A DNA stretch of 64,000 nucleotides from Eutrophocola sp964503965 (lineage in GTDB: Bacteria; Pseudomonadota; Gammaproteobacteria; Pseudomonadales; Pseudohongiellaceae). The position numbers were made by a program, and so were the translations under genes. Positions within the stretch are counted from its first letter, which is position 1. Every line of letters starts with the position of its first letter. Under the pieces are notes generated by a model. It was not told the origin of the DNA and made no database searches. It saw only the letters and a program-made list of their open reading frames with translations. The stretch spans positions 6,809-70,808 of the forward strand of contig CAZDCK010000014.1 in the NCBI GenBank assembly GCA_964503965.1. The letters are read 5' to 3'. Positions 18,765 through 27,804 of the stretch are shown one piece after another.

Positions 18765-19529
18765 TTAATCGAGCCGGCTAAAATCAGGCGGTGCTATACC
18801 CTTGGCCTCGAGATGGTTCTCGTATATCTCCTCGCTACAGGAGTATTCCAGAATAGGTGTATCAGGGGAGTATCTCAGGGTACCAACTATACGTACGGGC
18901 TCGGTAAAAAGCCTTGGATCAGTCAGTTCCATTTCATTGGTCAGGTAATTGACTGTCTCCCCTGCATCATTGGTCACTGGAACAAGATTCCAGCGCTCAA
19001 CGATAGTGGCATCCTCGGTATTGGGCACACGCCGCATATAGGGATACTCTCGCAGGTATGAGGTTTCGATGACCAGTGTATCTCCCTCAAAATGACCAAC
19101 GGAGTAACCCATTCTTGTTGGCAGGATCGGTTCCGGGCGCGGATGCCCTTCCAGGTAGATCTTGCGGTACTGGTAATACCCTTCCCACAGTAAATTGATA
19201 AACCCGTCGGTCTGGACGATTTCAACCGGGAATGGTGCCCCCCAGATACTGCGGGGCAATCCGGGCTTTATGCAAAAACCACCAGGCTCATCACTGACGT
19301 CAAAATCCTGAAGGTACTGCTCGGCCATCTTTGCGGCCTGTTCAGTATAGGGAAATTCCCGGTGACCTGGCTCAAGGGCTGGCGCATCAGGGTCAAATCC
19401 AGCCGGGAACCAGAGTCCACTGAAATCAGGCTGGGCCATGATTGACGCTGAAAAGAATATCGCCAATAAGGAGATGGCAACATGTGAAACGGGGGATAGT
19501 ATGCCCCTGTCTGGTGTCTTCTTGTCCAT
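18765..19529 (-). CDS. Secreted DFSG-family protein, paralogue 1
   Basis: A 254-residue protein with a signal peptide (HVAISLLAIFFSASIMA) and mature start QPDFSGLW. It belongs to a large unnamed secreted family known mainly from acidobacterial and proteobacterial genomes. The shared marks are PDFSG-x-W, then YPIEI-like (FPVEIVQT), PTRMG-[HY]-S-[VI], EGDTLVI-x-T, ER, TDP and E-[YF]-x-C. The start at 19529 is preceded by AAGGGAAA. It follows the DUF6152 gene by 29 bp. Function unknown; no catalytic motif is evident. Confidence 0.75.
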   Translation of the reverse strand: MDKKTPDRGILSPVSHVAISLLAIFFSASIMAQPDFSGLWFPAGFDPDAPALEPGHREFPYTEQAAKMAEQYLQDFDVSDEPGGFCIKPGLPRSIWGAPFPVEIVQTDGFINLLWEGYYQYRKIYLEGHPRPEPILPTRMGYSVGHFEGDTLVIETSYLREYPYMRRVPNTEDATIVERWNLVPVTNDAGETVNYLTNEMELTDPRLFTEPVRIVGTLRYSPDTPILEYSCSEEIYENHLEAKGIAPPDFSRLD

Positions 19530-19558
19530 AACGTTTCCCTTAACCTGCCTGCCAGTAA

Positions 19559-19930
19559 TCAGAAAGTGGTACCGTCTTTCGTTTCCCATGACTGTATGTA
19601 GCCACCATCTTCGCCATTACGCATGGGAGCAATAAAAATAGTGACGGTGTCACCTTCTTCCATCATCCCCGGACGCCAACCCCGGCGATAGACGTTGTTC
19701 CGGCTATGACCCTCAAATTCGACTTCCTTTTCAACCCCATCATCTTCATAAGCGAGGATGAGATAAATGTGCGGATTGGACACATCAAGTTCCTTGATAA
19801 CACCTGTTACTGGCACATTTTGGCTGAAATCAAACTGGGATGCCGAATGATGGGCATTGGCCAGGCCTGCAGCCAGGGATAAACAAAAAGCGAAAACACC
19901 TGTGGTAATAATTCTTGTTTTGAAACGCAT
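19559..19930 (-). CDS. DUF6152 family secreted protein
   Basis: A 123-residue protein with a signal peptide ending in LANA, followed at once by HHSASQFDF, the hallmark of DUF6152. It continues with VTGVIKELDVSNPHIYL and ends in a beta-rich domain. I chose the ATG at 19930, preceded by GGGGAAA. The paired His after the signal cleavage site could bind a metal when the new N-terminus is exposed; this is inference. It forms a two-gene unit with the DFSG gene downstream, and the same two domains are fused in one gene at 44234-45349. Confidence 0.82.
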   Translation of the reverse strand: MRFKTRIITTGVFAFCLSLAAGLANAHHSASQFDFSQNVPVTGVIKELDVSNPHIYLILAYEDDGVEKEVEFEGHSRNNVYRRGWRPGMMEEGDTVTIFIAPMRNGEDGGYIQSWETKDGTTF

Positions 19931-20130
19931 GAAAATTTCCCCATTCTCTATGGCTGGAGCATGTCTCACTAATTATCGCTCCCGCAGGTTGCCAAATTTA
20001 GCATAATTACCGGCGATAGGTGAAAGTCTTCAAACCGGTTGACATTATTCTGGCCGCCTCGCATATTTCTTACCTGACCTGAAACAAATAGATCATAAAT
20101 AGTTACATCATATAAGGTATGGGGAAAACC

Positions 20131-20874
20131 ATGGGGAACCGTCTCACCACGTCATTTATTCTTTCCATAACGCTGCTGGCATCATTTTCATCCCTCGCAG
20201 CAGATAGCAAACCTGATTTCTCCGGCGTCTGGGTCGCCTATGCCAGCGAGCCATCGCTGATGCGCACCGATTTCCAATCGCTCACCGCTGAAGGGCAGAC
20301 CAGGCAGGAAGCCTATCTTTCGCAGTATCCGAACTGGGTGGAGCCCGGGGCCTGGTGTGTACCTCCTGGTATGCCCGATACCATGTTCTCCATGGTCTCC
20401 TACCCTATTGAAGTGATTCATAAGGAAAAGCAATTGACCATGATCGCCGAACTGGAAATGCAGGTCCGCCGGGTTTTCATCGATGGCCGTGACCATCCCA
20501 ATGATCTGCCACCGACCCGGATGGGTCACTCCATTGCCAACTGGGAAGGAGATACACTGGTCATCCACACCGCCCTGTTGAAAGAAACCCTCTCCGGTCG
20601 CTGGCCCCGCACCGAAGGCATGGAAATCACTGAGAGAATGTACATGACCACGCGCGAAGCAGCCGGTAAGGAACCTACCGGGTTTGTGGCGACTATTGCC
20701 CCACCGATCGACAATGATACGCTGGTTTTTGAAGTCACTGTGACAGACCCAAACCTCTATGAAGAGCCTCGCCAGGTAACCATGTTTTACCAACGCATGA
20801 GTGATGATATTTTTCTGGAGTACGATTGTACGGTAGACAAATGGCAACAGGCTCTTGATGCCGCCAATCCCTGA
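20131..20874 (+). CDS. Secreted DFSG-family protein, paralogue 2
   Basis: A 247-residue paralogue of the product at 18765-19529. It has a signal peptide ending in SSLAA and a mature start KPDFSGVW. The motifs YPIEVIHK, PTRMGHSI, WEGDTLVIHT, TERM, VTDPNLYEEP and LEYDC are all kept. I prefer the ATG at 20131 (GGGGAAAACC upstream); the ATG at 20119 is possible. It is divergent from the DUF6152-DFSG pair across about 200 bp, which must hold both promoters. Function unknown. Confidence 0.75.
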   Translation: MGNRLTTSFILSITLLASFSSLAADSKPDFSGVWVAYASEPSLMRTDFQSLTAEGQTRQEAYLSQYPNWVEPGAWCVPPGMPDTMFSMVSYPIEVIHKEKQLTMIAELEMQVRRVFIDGRDHPNDLPPTRMGHSIANWEGDTLVIHTALLKETLSGRWPRTEGMEITERMYMTTREAAGKEPTGFVATIAPPIDNDTLVFEVTVTDPNLYEEPRQVTMFYQRMSDDIFLEYDCTVDKWQQALDAANP

Positions 20875-20881
20875 GAGGACT

Positions 20882-20913
20882 AAAGGCCCGGAAGATGTCT
20901 ACGCCGGGCCTTT
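20882..20913 (+). terminator. Intrinsic terminator after DFSG paralogue 2
   Basis: AAAGGCCCGG (20882-20891) pairs perfectly with CCGGGCCTTT (20904-20913) around a 12-base loop. It lies 8 bases after the stop codon, and a short T-rich stretch follows. Confidence 0.75.
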
Positions 20914-20935
20914 CAACCCTTTTTTCTGCTCCCTG

Positions 20936-21208
20936 TCACGCTGTCATCAGTGTCCATGCTCCAATAAGAATAAACCCTGCCCCGGCAATCATATGCAGCA
21001 GTTTTTCACTGATATATGCGGAAATCACACTACCAGCCAGGACCCCAAGTGCTGATGCAAGAATCAGGGCCAGTGAAGCCGCCAGAAACACCGTGAGTTT
21101 ACTCACCTCTTTATCAGCAGCAAAAAGCATGGTCGCCAGTTGTGTCTTGTCGCCAAGCTCGGCGATAAAAACCGTGCCCAGTACCGTGAAGAATATTTTC
21201 CATTCCAT
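20936..21208 (-). CDS. UPF0016/GDT1-family membrane protein (half-size)
   Basis: A 90-residue hydrophobic protein with three membrane segments and the family motif E-x-G-D-K-[TS] (ELGDKT, 17-22). The GDT1/UPF0016 family exchanges cations, with manganese or calcium export described in several members. Most members carry two motif repeats; this one has a single repeat, and no second half is nearby, so it would need to homodimerise. It stands alone between two terminators. Confidence 0.85.
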   Translation of the reverse strand: MEWKIFFTVLGTVFIAELGDKTQLATMLFAADKEVSKLTVFLAASLALILASALGVLAGSVISAYISEKLLHMIAGAGFILIGAWTLMTA

Positions 21209-21310
21209 ATTGCTGACCCTGGAAATTTTGACAATGAACCTGCAGGCCCTTTCGAGCCGCTTACCTTATATACCATTATTCCTTTAACGTCTTTCCTCTG
21301 ATCCTCATCG

Positions 21311-21340
21311 AAAAAAAAGCCGGATCAAATCCGGCTTTTT
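21311..21340 (-). terminator. Intrinsic terminator after the exported methyltransferase gene
   Basis: AAAAAGCCGGAT (21314-21325) and ATCCGGCTTTTT (21329-21340) pair perfectly around CAA. Read on the minus strand it ends in a run of eight T. It also has a T-run on the plus strand, so it may act both ways. Confidence 0.88.
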
Positions 21341-21365
21341 AATGATCACCTGAATTGAGGTCTCA

Positions 21366-22085
21366 TCAATTCGGTTTACGTGCGATCAAGAGAAAACGGT
21401 CTACATCACGTCCATAAATGGGGTCAGAAATAGATCGCGCATGATCATCCGCATTGGTCCGAAGCAGATCCGAGTCATTCACAATTTCCAGGCCTGCTTC
21501 CTCAATCCAGCGTTCAGCATTGGACTTGAGCATACGATGCATCATGGCATTTTCCATACCTGGCATACCAATATGATCAATTACAGCAACCATTCCGCCC
21601 GGCTTCAGCACATTATATATAGCCTGGAAATAGGGCTCAGCGCGTTCATCATTGTAATGATGGATGTTCAATGCCGTGATGGCCCTGTCGATGGAGTTGG
21701 CAGGATAGTCCTGTACATTTTCAAAATAGGCTTCTGTATTTCCCAGGCTTGCTGCCAGGTCTTTTCCAGCCTGACCATTGTTACGTTGCAGGCCACGAGG
21801 ACCAAACTGGCTGATGACCTTGCCCTGTGGGCCAACCGCTGCAGAAAGAATACGCGTGTACCAGCCACCGCCAGCGCCGATATCCATGACAGTCATACCT
21901 GCATCCACATCCAGCTGATTCATCACCTGGTAAGGTCGGCGGGAACCATCCCGAACACGATCTTCTTCAGGACGACTGTCTGACATTAATGCGTCCATGA
22001 ATCCCGGCGCCACTTCCGCATTGGCCCCATGCAGACCGAATAGCAGGCAGGCAAAAAAGCCGGTTTTAATAATTGTTGATTTCAT
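21366..22085 (-). CDS. Exported class I SAM-dependent methyltransferase-like protein
   Basis: A 239-residue protein with a Rossmann methyltransferase core: motif I is VMDIGAGGGWYT (66-77), followed by DRAITALNIHHY and LKPGGMVAVIDH. Unusually it begins with a clear signal peptide (IIKTGFFACLLFGLHGANA), so the mature protein should be periplasmic, where S-adenosylmethionine is not expected. Similar signal-bearing methyltransferases are known from proteobacterial genomes without an assigned role. No partner gene adjoins it. The acceptor is unknown. Confidence 0.83.
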   Translation of the reverse strand: MKSTIIKTGFFACLLFGLHGANAEVAPGFMDALMSDSRPEEDRVRDGSRRPYQVMNQLDVDAGMTVMDIGAGGGWYTRILSAAVGPQGKVISQFGPRGLQRNNGQAGKDLAASLGNTEAYFENVQDYPANSIDRAITALNIHHYNDERAEPYFQAIYNVLKPGGMVAVIDHIGMPGMENAMMHRMLKSNAERWIEEAGLEIVNDSDLLRTNADDHARSISDPIYGRDVDRFLLIARKPN

Positions 22086-22271
22086 GCATTTCCCCTTGAG
22101 TACTGTTGATTGGATTATCCAAATAAAAGTGTAGATCCAGCCCTTTTAACGACCGGCAATATTCTTTTTCTGTAGCAAGGTCATGGAAAGTAAACCACAT
22201 CCGGTGTGGAATCAAGGCAGCTACCGCTGCCACCCGGTAAATCCATAATTCCTACAAAAACAGAAGGACAG

Positions 22272-23960
22272 CTATTCGCTCATGTAATGACGTTTGTCTA
22301 CCGGCTTCATGGAGGCATTCGCGACCAGGCCGATGAGCAGTAATACGGCCATCAGGTACATGGTGTTGTTGTAAAGACTCGACGTGGGGTCCACTGTTCC
22401 CGCAGGGGCAATTTCCATAAGGCTGGCAATTGTTACTGTCTGGGCTGCCACCAACTGGTCAAGCTGTTCAACATCGGCACCGAAGCGGGCCTGGAAGTCT
22501 GCGGGATCAATGATACTCACGAGATTCTGAATGGCCCTTGCCACTGCTGACTCACGCAGAGAGGTGATGGCAAGCGGACCAACGACACCAGCTGTACTCC
22601 AGGCCGTTAGCAAACGGCCATGAATGCCTCCAACATAGCGTGTACCAAATATATCGGCCAGGTAAGCGGGAATGGTCGCAAAGCCTCCACCATACATGGT
22701 AAAAATAATCATGGTCGCCGCATAGAAAAGAACCAACCAGACCACTGCCGGACTGGCACTGACCTGAAGGGCCGCAAAAGGAACAGAACAGTAAAGTACT
22801 ATGCCCAGGGCAAAGAAAATCCAGTAAGTGTTTTTCCGCCCGATATAATCAGAAGAGCTTGCCCAGAAAAACCGGCCAACCATGTTGAACACCGAAATCA
22901 TGCTGACATAAACCGCGGCAAAAGCACCATCAACAATGCCCGGCAAGGTGGTACCAAAAATCTCACTCATCATGGTACTGGCTACGCCAAGCACACCAAT
23001 ACCGGCCGACACATTCATGCAGAGTACGATCCATAGGCGGTAGAACTGGGGCGTCTTCATTGCCTGCTCGATGTCCACATTATGGCTGGTAATCATCCTG
23101 TTCGCTTCGGCGCCCTCCTCCGGTGGCGTCCATCCTTCAGGTACCCAGTCATCTGCAGGAACACGGTAGGAAAATGCGGCAATAAGCATGACCACGAGGT
23201 ATAACAGTCCCAGAACCATGAAGGTGGCAGCCACGCCGGTCGAGCCGGTACCGACCACATAGACACCTTCCGGACCCGGCACCAGCATGCCGGCCACTTC
23301 GTTGGCCCCAACCACAACCACTTCCAGCTGCTCACCGGCCCGCTCAACAAAACGGCGGCCTGATTCCGTAATAAGGGCAACCTGGTCAATAGTGCCCAGA
23401 TACTCAGGAGCTTCATAAAAACGCTGGATAAAAAAGCGCTTCAGGGGCGCGCCAATCATGGCGCCGCCGCCAAAGCCCATAATTGCCATACCGGTTGCCA
23501 TGCCACGCCGGTCGGGAAACCATTTAATGAGGGTACTTACCGGGGATACATAACCCAGGCCAAGCCCACAGCCGCCCAGAACGCCATAGCCAAGATACAG
23601 GAGCCATAACTGGTGGGTCAGGATGCCGAAACTGCCGACAAGATATCCACCACCCCACAGCACTGCCGCAACTGACCCGACCAGTCGCGGCCCCACCCTG
23701 TCCAGCCAGTGACCGGCAAGTGCAGCGGCCAGTCCCAGGAAAACTATGGCAACGGAAAATATCCAGGTCACATCCTGCAGACTCCAGTCACCGGAAGCCG
23801 GCGTGACCACACCAAAAAGACGCGTCAGTGGAGGATTGTAAATGCTCCAGGCATACACGGAGCCAATGCATAAATGAATGGCAATGGAAGCAGGCGGCAC
23901 TTTCCAGCGATTAAAGCCTGGTTTGGCAATGATGCGTTCCCTGGAGAGCATGTCCAGCAT
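22272..23960 (-). CDS. MFS transporter (OxlT-like oxalate/formate antiporter family)
   Basis: A 562-residue carrier of the major facilitator superfamily. The N-terminal segment AIHLCIGSVYAWSIYNPPLTRLFG and the loop KWFPDRRGMATGMAIMGFGGGA are typical of the OxlT-like subgroup. It is longer than usual because of an insertion of about 100 residues around 180-280, with one membrane segment inside. Substrate is not proven; oxalate/formate, other carboxylates and unknown solutes are all possible. It is upstream of nothing obvious on its own strand; the Nramp-like carrier and TPP enzyme genes lie behind it with the same orientation. Confidence 0.83.
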   Translation of the reverse strand: MLDMLSRERIIAKPGFNRWKVPPASIAIHLCIGSVYAWSIYNPPLTRLFGVVTPASGDWSLQDVTWIFSVAIVFLGLAAALAGHWLDRVGPRLVGSVAAVLWGGGYLVGSFGILTHQLWLLYLGYGVLGGCGLGLGYVSPVSTLIKWFPDRRGMATGMAIMGFGGGAMIGAPLKRFFIQRFYEAPEYLGTIDQVALITESGRRFVERAGEQLEVVVVGANEVAGMLVPGPEGVYVVGTGSTGVAATFMVLGLLYLVVMLIAAFSYRVPADDWVPEGWTPPEEGAEANRMITSHNVDIEQAMKTPQFYRLWIVLCMNVSAGIGVLGVASTMMSEIFGTTLPGIVDGAFAAVYVSMISVFNMVGRFFWASSSDYIGRKNTYWIFFALGIVLYCSVPFAALQVSASPAVVWLVLFYAATMIIFTMYGGGFATIPAYLADIFGTRYVGGIHGRLLTAWSTAGVVGPLAITSLRESAVARAIQNLVSIIDPADFQARFGADVEQLDQLVAAQTVTIASLMEIAPAGTVDPTSSLYNNTMYLMAVLLLIGLVANASMKPVDKRHYMSE

Positions 23961-24105
23961 TGATTCACCCCGTTATTTATCCAGATGCCCGCAGGTCCTG
24001 CGAAAAACTTCCTAACGCTCTTACCTGTTTACCCTGGGCTCAAAAGCCTGCCCGAACCGTCGGGTGGCCATGCCTGATTTCCAGCAAGACTTGCCGTAGA
24101 TCCGG

Positions 24106-25356
24106 CTACATCAGGTAGTTCATGTAAACAAAGAGGATTCCCACCAGGGCAAGAATGACAATGGTGCTGATACTCCAGTACCGGAGCAAGTCACCCGGCC
24201 GGTCTTCCTCCTTCACCTGGGGCCCAAACATGGCCTTGTGATTCAGGAAAGAGAAAACCGGTGCCACCACAAAACCCATGGAAGTCACCCAGGCAATAAA
24301 AGTGCCGAAATCTTCCAACAGAACAAAAAGAACCAGAAGTACAAGCAGCAGCTCAACGCCGATGAAGCTCATGTAGAGTTTGCTGAAACGGTTACTGATC
24401 TGCTCTTCAGGAACCGGGAATATTTCAACCAGCGCGGCCGCTGAGGAACGGGGCAGCAGGTCCACCAGTGTCAACAGGGTGGAATACATCACGGTGAGAG
24501 AGGCAATGGCAATGATCGGGTAAATCCAGTCGCCCATGGTGGAAGTAAACAGATTGATCAACTGGCCGGCAAAGGCCGCGCCGTTGGATTCAACTGCCAC
24601 GTCATTGATGTACATGACATAGGTGCCGAGTGCCACAAAACAGATGGCCAGGAAAATGGCAGTCCCGTAGCCCACATGAAAGTCAAAGACGGCCTCCTTG
24701 ATACTCACCGGTCTTTGCAGGCGAATGCTTTTGGCCTTGACCCATAATGACAGCCCCACCGAGCCGGCAGTCCCGGTAGGCATCCAGCCTGCCACGGCTA
24801 TCAGGAAGAGAACAGTCGGTGTGTCCAGTGTGATATCCGCAGACAGGGAAGCTCCCCCGGTGTCGATACCTCCCACGGCAATAACCGCAGCGATTACCGT
24901 ACCAATGGAAAAAACAATCACCAGGACACGGGTCAGGTCCTCCAGGACGGCATACCGGCCAAGAGCAACGATTAGCATACAGGAAAACACAAGACCCAAC
25001 TCCAGGATAATCCCGGTATCGAGATCAAATACGGTTCGCAGGATGGCTGCACTGGTAACCGAAACACCGGATATGGCGAAGGTATATTCAAACAGCTGCA
25101 TGATGAAAAAAAGCAACACCACCCACCGGCCCATGCGGGTGTAGCCTTCCACGAGAGTCTCACCAGTAGCGGCCGCATAGCGGGCGCCAAACAGGAAGGT
25201 CGGGTATTTGACCAGACAGACCAGAACCAGGTAGCCCACCATGACAAATCCATACGTGGCCCCGGCCGTGGTGGAAGAAACCAGGTGTGATACGCCAACT
25301 GCTATCGCAGCATATAATATCCCCGGACCCAGTTTCTCCTGCAGCGTTTTGAACAT
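24106..25356 (-). CDS. Nramp-superfamily transporter lacking usual metal motifs
   Basis: A 416-residue membrane protein with about 11 membrane segments and an Nramp-like beginning (KLGPGILYAAIAVGVSHLVS). In metal-transporting Nramp proteins helix 1 has DPGN and helix 6 has MPH. Here the equivalent positions read GVSHL and WMPTGTAGS, so the metal-binding Asp, Asn and His are absent. Related uncharacterised proteins exist in COG1914. Transport of a non-metal solute is possible. It lies 203 bp downstream of the TPP enzyme on the same strand and 145 bp upstream of the MFS carrier. Confidence 0.75.
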   Translation of the reverse strand: MFKTLQEKLGPGILYAAIAVGVSHLVSSTTAGATYGFVMVGYLVLVCLVKYPTFLFGARYAAATGETLVEGYTRMGRWVVLLFFIMQLFEYTFAISGVSVTSAAILRTVFDLDTGIILELGLVFSCMLIVALGRYAVLEDLTRVLVIVFSIGTVIAAVIAVGGIDTGGASLSADITLDTPTVLFLIAVAGWMPTGTAGSVGLSLWVKAKSIRLQRPVSIKEAVFDFHVGYGTAIFLAICFVALGTYVMYINDVAVESNGAAFAGQLINLFTSTMGDWIYPIIAIASLTVMYSTLLTLVDLLPRSSAAALVEIFPVPEEQISNRFSKLYMSFIGVELLLVLLVLFVLLEDFGTFIAWVTSMGFVVAPVFSFLNHKAMFGPQVKEEDRPGDLLRYWSISTIVILALVGILFVYMNYLM

Positions 25357-25399
25357 GTCTCCCCCAGAGTAATTCTTCTTCTATCTTTTTTCTTTTATT

Positions 25400-25559
25400 G
25401 GCTAGTTCATGCCGGATGGCAGTGCTTCGAACCTCTTCCAGTCTACGACATGCCTTTTATCCTTGTATCTTTTTATCCTTGTATCTTTTATCCCTGTATC
25501 CTTTTATCGATCTTCCCATCAAGGCCATCGAAGATCGACTGCCGGGATATTCCCCCGAC
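25400..25559 (-). repeat. 3'-end modular repeat, copy D (after the TPP enzyme)
   Basis: On the minus strand, after the TPP enzyme stop and about 50 bases: GATAAAAGGATACAGGGATA and further units of this kind in tandem (six or so), then GGAAGAGG, then CATCCGGCATG. It is the longest tandem copy but lacks GGTTCAGGTAAG. Confidence 0.7.
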
Positions 25560-27209
25560 TTACTTCCCGTACGACGAGTAGTGCAGAGACATATCCAGTT
25601 CCTTGCAGGTTATAAATTCAAGTAATGCTGCCTGACCATTCTCTGTAGCCTCGATGCCACGCTTGAGCGCTTCCACAATGTCTTCAGGATCCGTGATACG
25701 TTCACCGTAACCACCGAAGGCTTTCGCCATATCGGAGTAATTACCCTGGATATCGGTAGAACGATACTTCTCCGTGGACACGGTCATGATCGGCAGCTCC
25801 ATGGCCATACAGAAGTTATTGAACAGAATGGACAGAATAGGAATTCTTTCCCTGACCGCCGTTTCAAAATCCATGCCCGTGAAACCAATGGCCGCATCTC
25901 CCCAGACATTGATGCAAAGATGATCCGGCCTGGCCAGTTTTGCTCCCATCGCCAGTGGCAATCCATAACCAAGCTGTGTGGTTTTACCCCACCCTATATA
26001 GGACAGTGGCGTCTCGGCCTCCCAGAAAGGCACCAGCTGGTCTCTTGGACTGCCGGCATCATGGGTAATTACGACCTTGCTCTTGTCTACCAGTTTGTTG
26101 AGTTCATAAATCACCCGGTAAGGCGTCATCGGGGATTCTTTTGAGGTCAGCTTGGGCAGCCACTCGGCCATCCAGGCATCTTTCACTTCCCTGATAGCCG
26201 CAGGCGTGGACTCTTTCCTGCCCTCTGCTTTCGCCAGATCCAGAGCCCTGAGTTCATCAATCAAGGCACGCAGTGTAAGTTTTGCATCGCCGATAAGACC
26301 AAGTTCTGCCGGCACATCCTTGTTCAGATCCATCGGATCCAGGGTCGCATGAATCACCTTCTTGTTGTCCGGCATCCGCGTACCAAAGGAGGTAATGGCA
26401 AAGCTGCAGCCCACGCCAAAAATGACGTCCGCTTCATTGAGGAAATGGTAAACCGCTTTCGGAGTAGCGTGGCCACCGGAACCAATGCTCAGTGGATGGG
26501 TTTCATTAAAGGTGCTTTTTCCTTCCAGGCTGGTAGTGACCGGCGCATTGAGCAGCTCGGCAATCTCTTTTAATTCATCCCAGGCTTTCGCATAGTTGAT
26601 CCCCTGGCCGGCATAGATTACCGGTTTGTCAGCGGCCGCCAGCTCTTTTGCTGCGGCCTTTACCGACTCGGCATCCGGACCAGACCTGGCCTTGAAACTC
26701 GGTACATAACTCTCTATTTCCGCTTCTTCCTTGCAGGCATCCCAGGGGATCTCCACCAGTACCGGACCCGGGCGCCCGTTACGAAGCTGGGTGAACGCTC
26801 GACGCATAATATTCGGCACCTCGCTGCCCATGGTGATGGGTTCTGCCCACTTGGTGATATGTTTCATGTTCAGGGTGGAGTTGAAGTTGGGAAAGTAGTT
26901 AGCCACCTTCCTGTCGTAGCCCGCCGGCATAAACAGTACCGGCACTGACTCGCCAAAAGCCTGGGCAACACCGCCAAAGGTGTTTTCCGCACCGGGGCCA
27001 TGCTGCATCACGAATACGCCGATTTCCTCACCACAGGTCATGCGGCTCAGGGCATCCGCCATGTGGGCACCGGTTCTTTCCTGGCGCACAATAATAGTCC
27101 GGATATCTTCTGCTGCTGCGGCCTCGATAATCGGATTCAGCGGATAACCAAAAAGGTATTTAACCCCCTCGGCTTTCAGGATTTTGGCAATGGCTTCCGG
27201 GACCAGCAT
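25560..27209 (-). CDS. Thiamine-pyrophosphate-dependent enzyme (acetolactate synthase superfamily)
   Basis: A 549-residue enzyme with the three-domain layout of COG0028. The catalytic Glu is E44 (VRQERTGAHMAD). The central domain carries KPVIYAGQGINYAKAW, and the cofactor motif near the C-terminus begins GDAAIGFTGMDFETA, with Ala where GDG is usual. The substrate is not clear; it does not match acetolactate synthase or oxalyl-CoA decarboxylase closely. Its neighbours, an OxlT-like carrier and an Nramp-like carrier, suggest uptake and decarboxylation of a carboxylic acid. It is divergent from the VWA cluster. Confidence 0.8.
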   Translation of the reverse strand: MLVPEAIAKILKAEGVKYLFGYPLNPIIEAAAAEDIRTIIVRQERTGAHMADALSRMTCGEEIGVFVMQHGPGAENTFGGVAQAFGESVPVLFMPAGYDRKVANYFPNFNSTLNMKHITKWAEPITMGSEVPNIMRRAFTQLRNGRPGPVLVEIPWDACKEEAEIESYVPSFKARSGPDAESVKAAAKELAAADKPVIYAGQGINYAKAWDELKEIAELLNAPVTTSLEGKSTFNETHPLSIGSGGHATPKAVYHFLNEADVIFGVGCSFAITSFGTRMPDNKKVIHATLDPMDLNKDVPAELGLIGDAKLTLRALIDELRALDLAKAEGRKESTPAAIREVKDAWMAEWLPKLTSKESPMTPYRVIYELNKLVDKSKVVITHDAGSPRDQLVPFWEAETPLSYIGWGKTTQLGYGLPLAMGAKLARPDHLCINVWGDAAIGFTGMDFETAVRERIPILSILFNNFCMAMELPIMTVSTEKYRSTDIQGNYSDMAKAFGGYGERITDPEDIVEALKRGIEATENGQAALLEFITCKELDMSLHYSSYGK

Positions 27210-27804
27210 GGAATACTTCCTTTAATTGGTGAAATGAAAAGAGACCTGCAACGGATGCCGTCGTTGCAGCATCTTCTGTATTGCCTGTTTCTGTGAAAGG
27301 GACCTATTCTATAGCTAATTACCTCCTGAACGCACTGCCTGCAGGCCATTTCCCTGAAATTTCTGTGAGGACCCCGCATGGCTGTCCATCAAGACAGCTC
27401 CTGGCAAAATACAGGTGCTGGACTGACGGAGGCACGTCAAAAATGTGTCAGGATTATGAACATTGAGGGGCTGTATTGAGCACGTCCATGACGGGATGGT
27501 ATTTTTTTAACAAACATGATTATATGAGTCCCCCCTTCAGGAAAACCGAGGTTTTCAGCGGTATTCGGGTCTCGCCTGGAAAGACGGATTGCAATAAAAA
27601 GTCCGGATCGGGCTGGAGAGTCAACCGATTGAAGGGCAGCCCCGTAATTACTGGGTAGTAGTCCTGTTAAACTGGACGACAAACACCAACTGCCAGGATT
27701 GCTGGCACAGCGGTCAGGACTTTCATTTGATGAGTCCTGGAAATACAGGTCTGTTTCAGGACCAGTCCTGAGACACAGAGCCCTTCTGGAACTTGCTTGG
27801 CAGT
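27210..27804. other. Divergent intergenic region between the TPP enzyme and the VWA cluster
   Basis: This 595-base stretch must hold promoters for both sides. I see no convincing gene: open frames on both strands lack start sites or recognisable sequence. A TTGCAATAAAAAG stretch at about 27589 is AT-rich but I cannot define a promoter pair. Confidence 0.45.

Noticed and set aside
22272..27209. Oxalate catabolism locus
   Set aside because: The MFS protein is OxlT-like, but the TPP enzyme does not match oxalyl-CoA decarboxylase and no formyl-CoA transferase is present.
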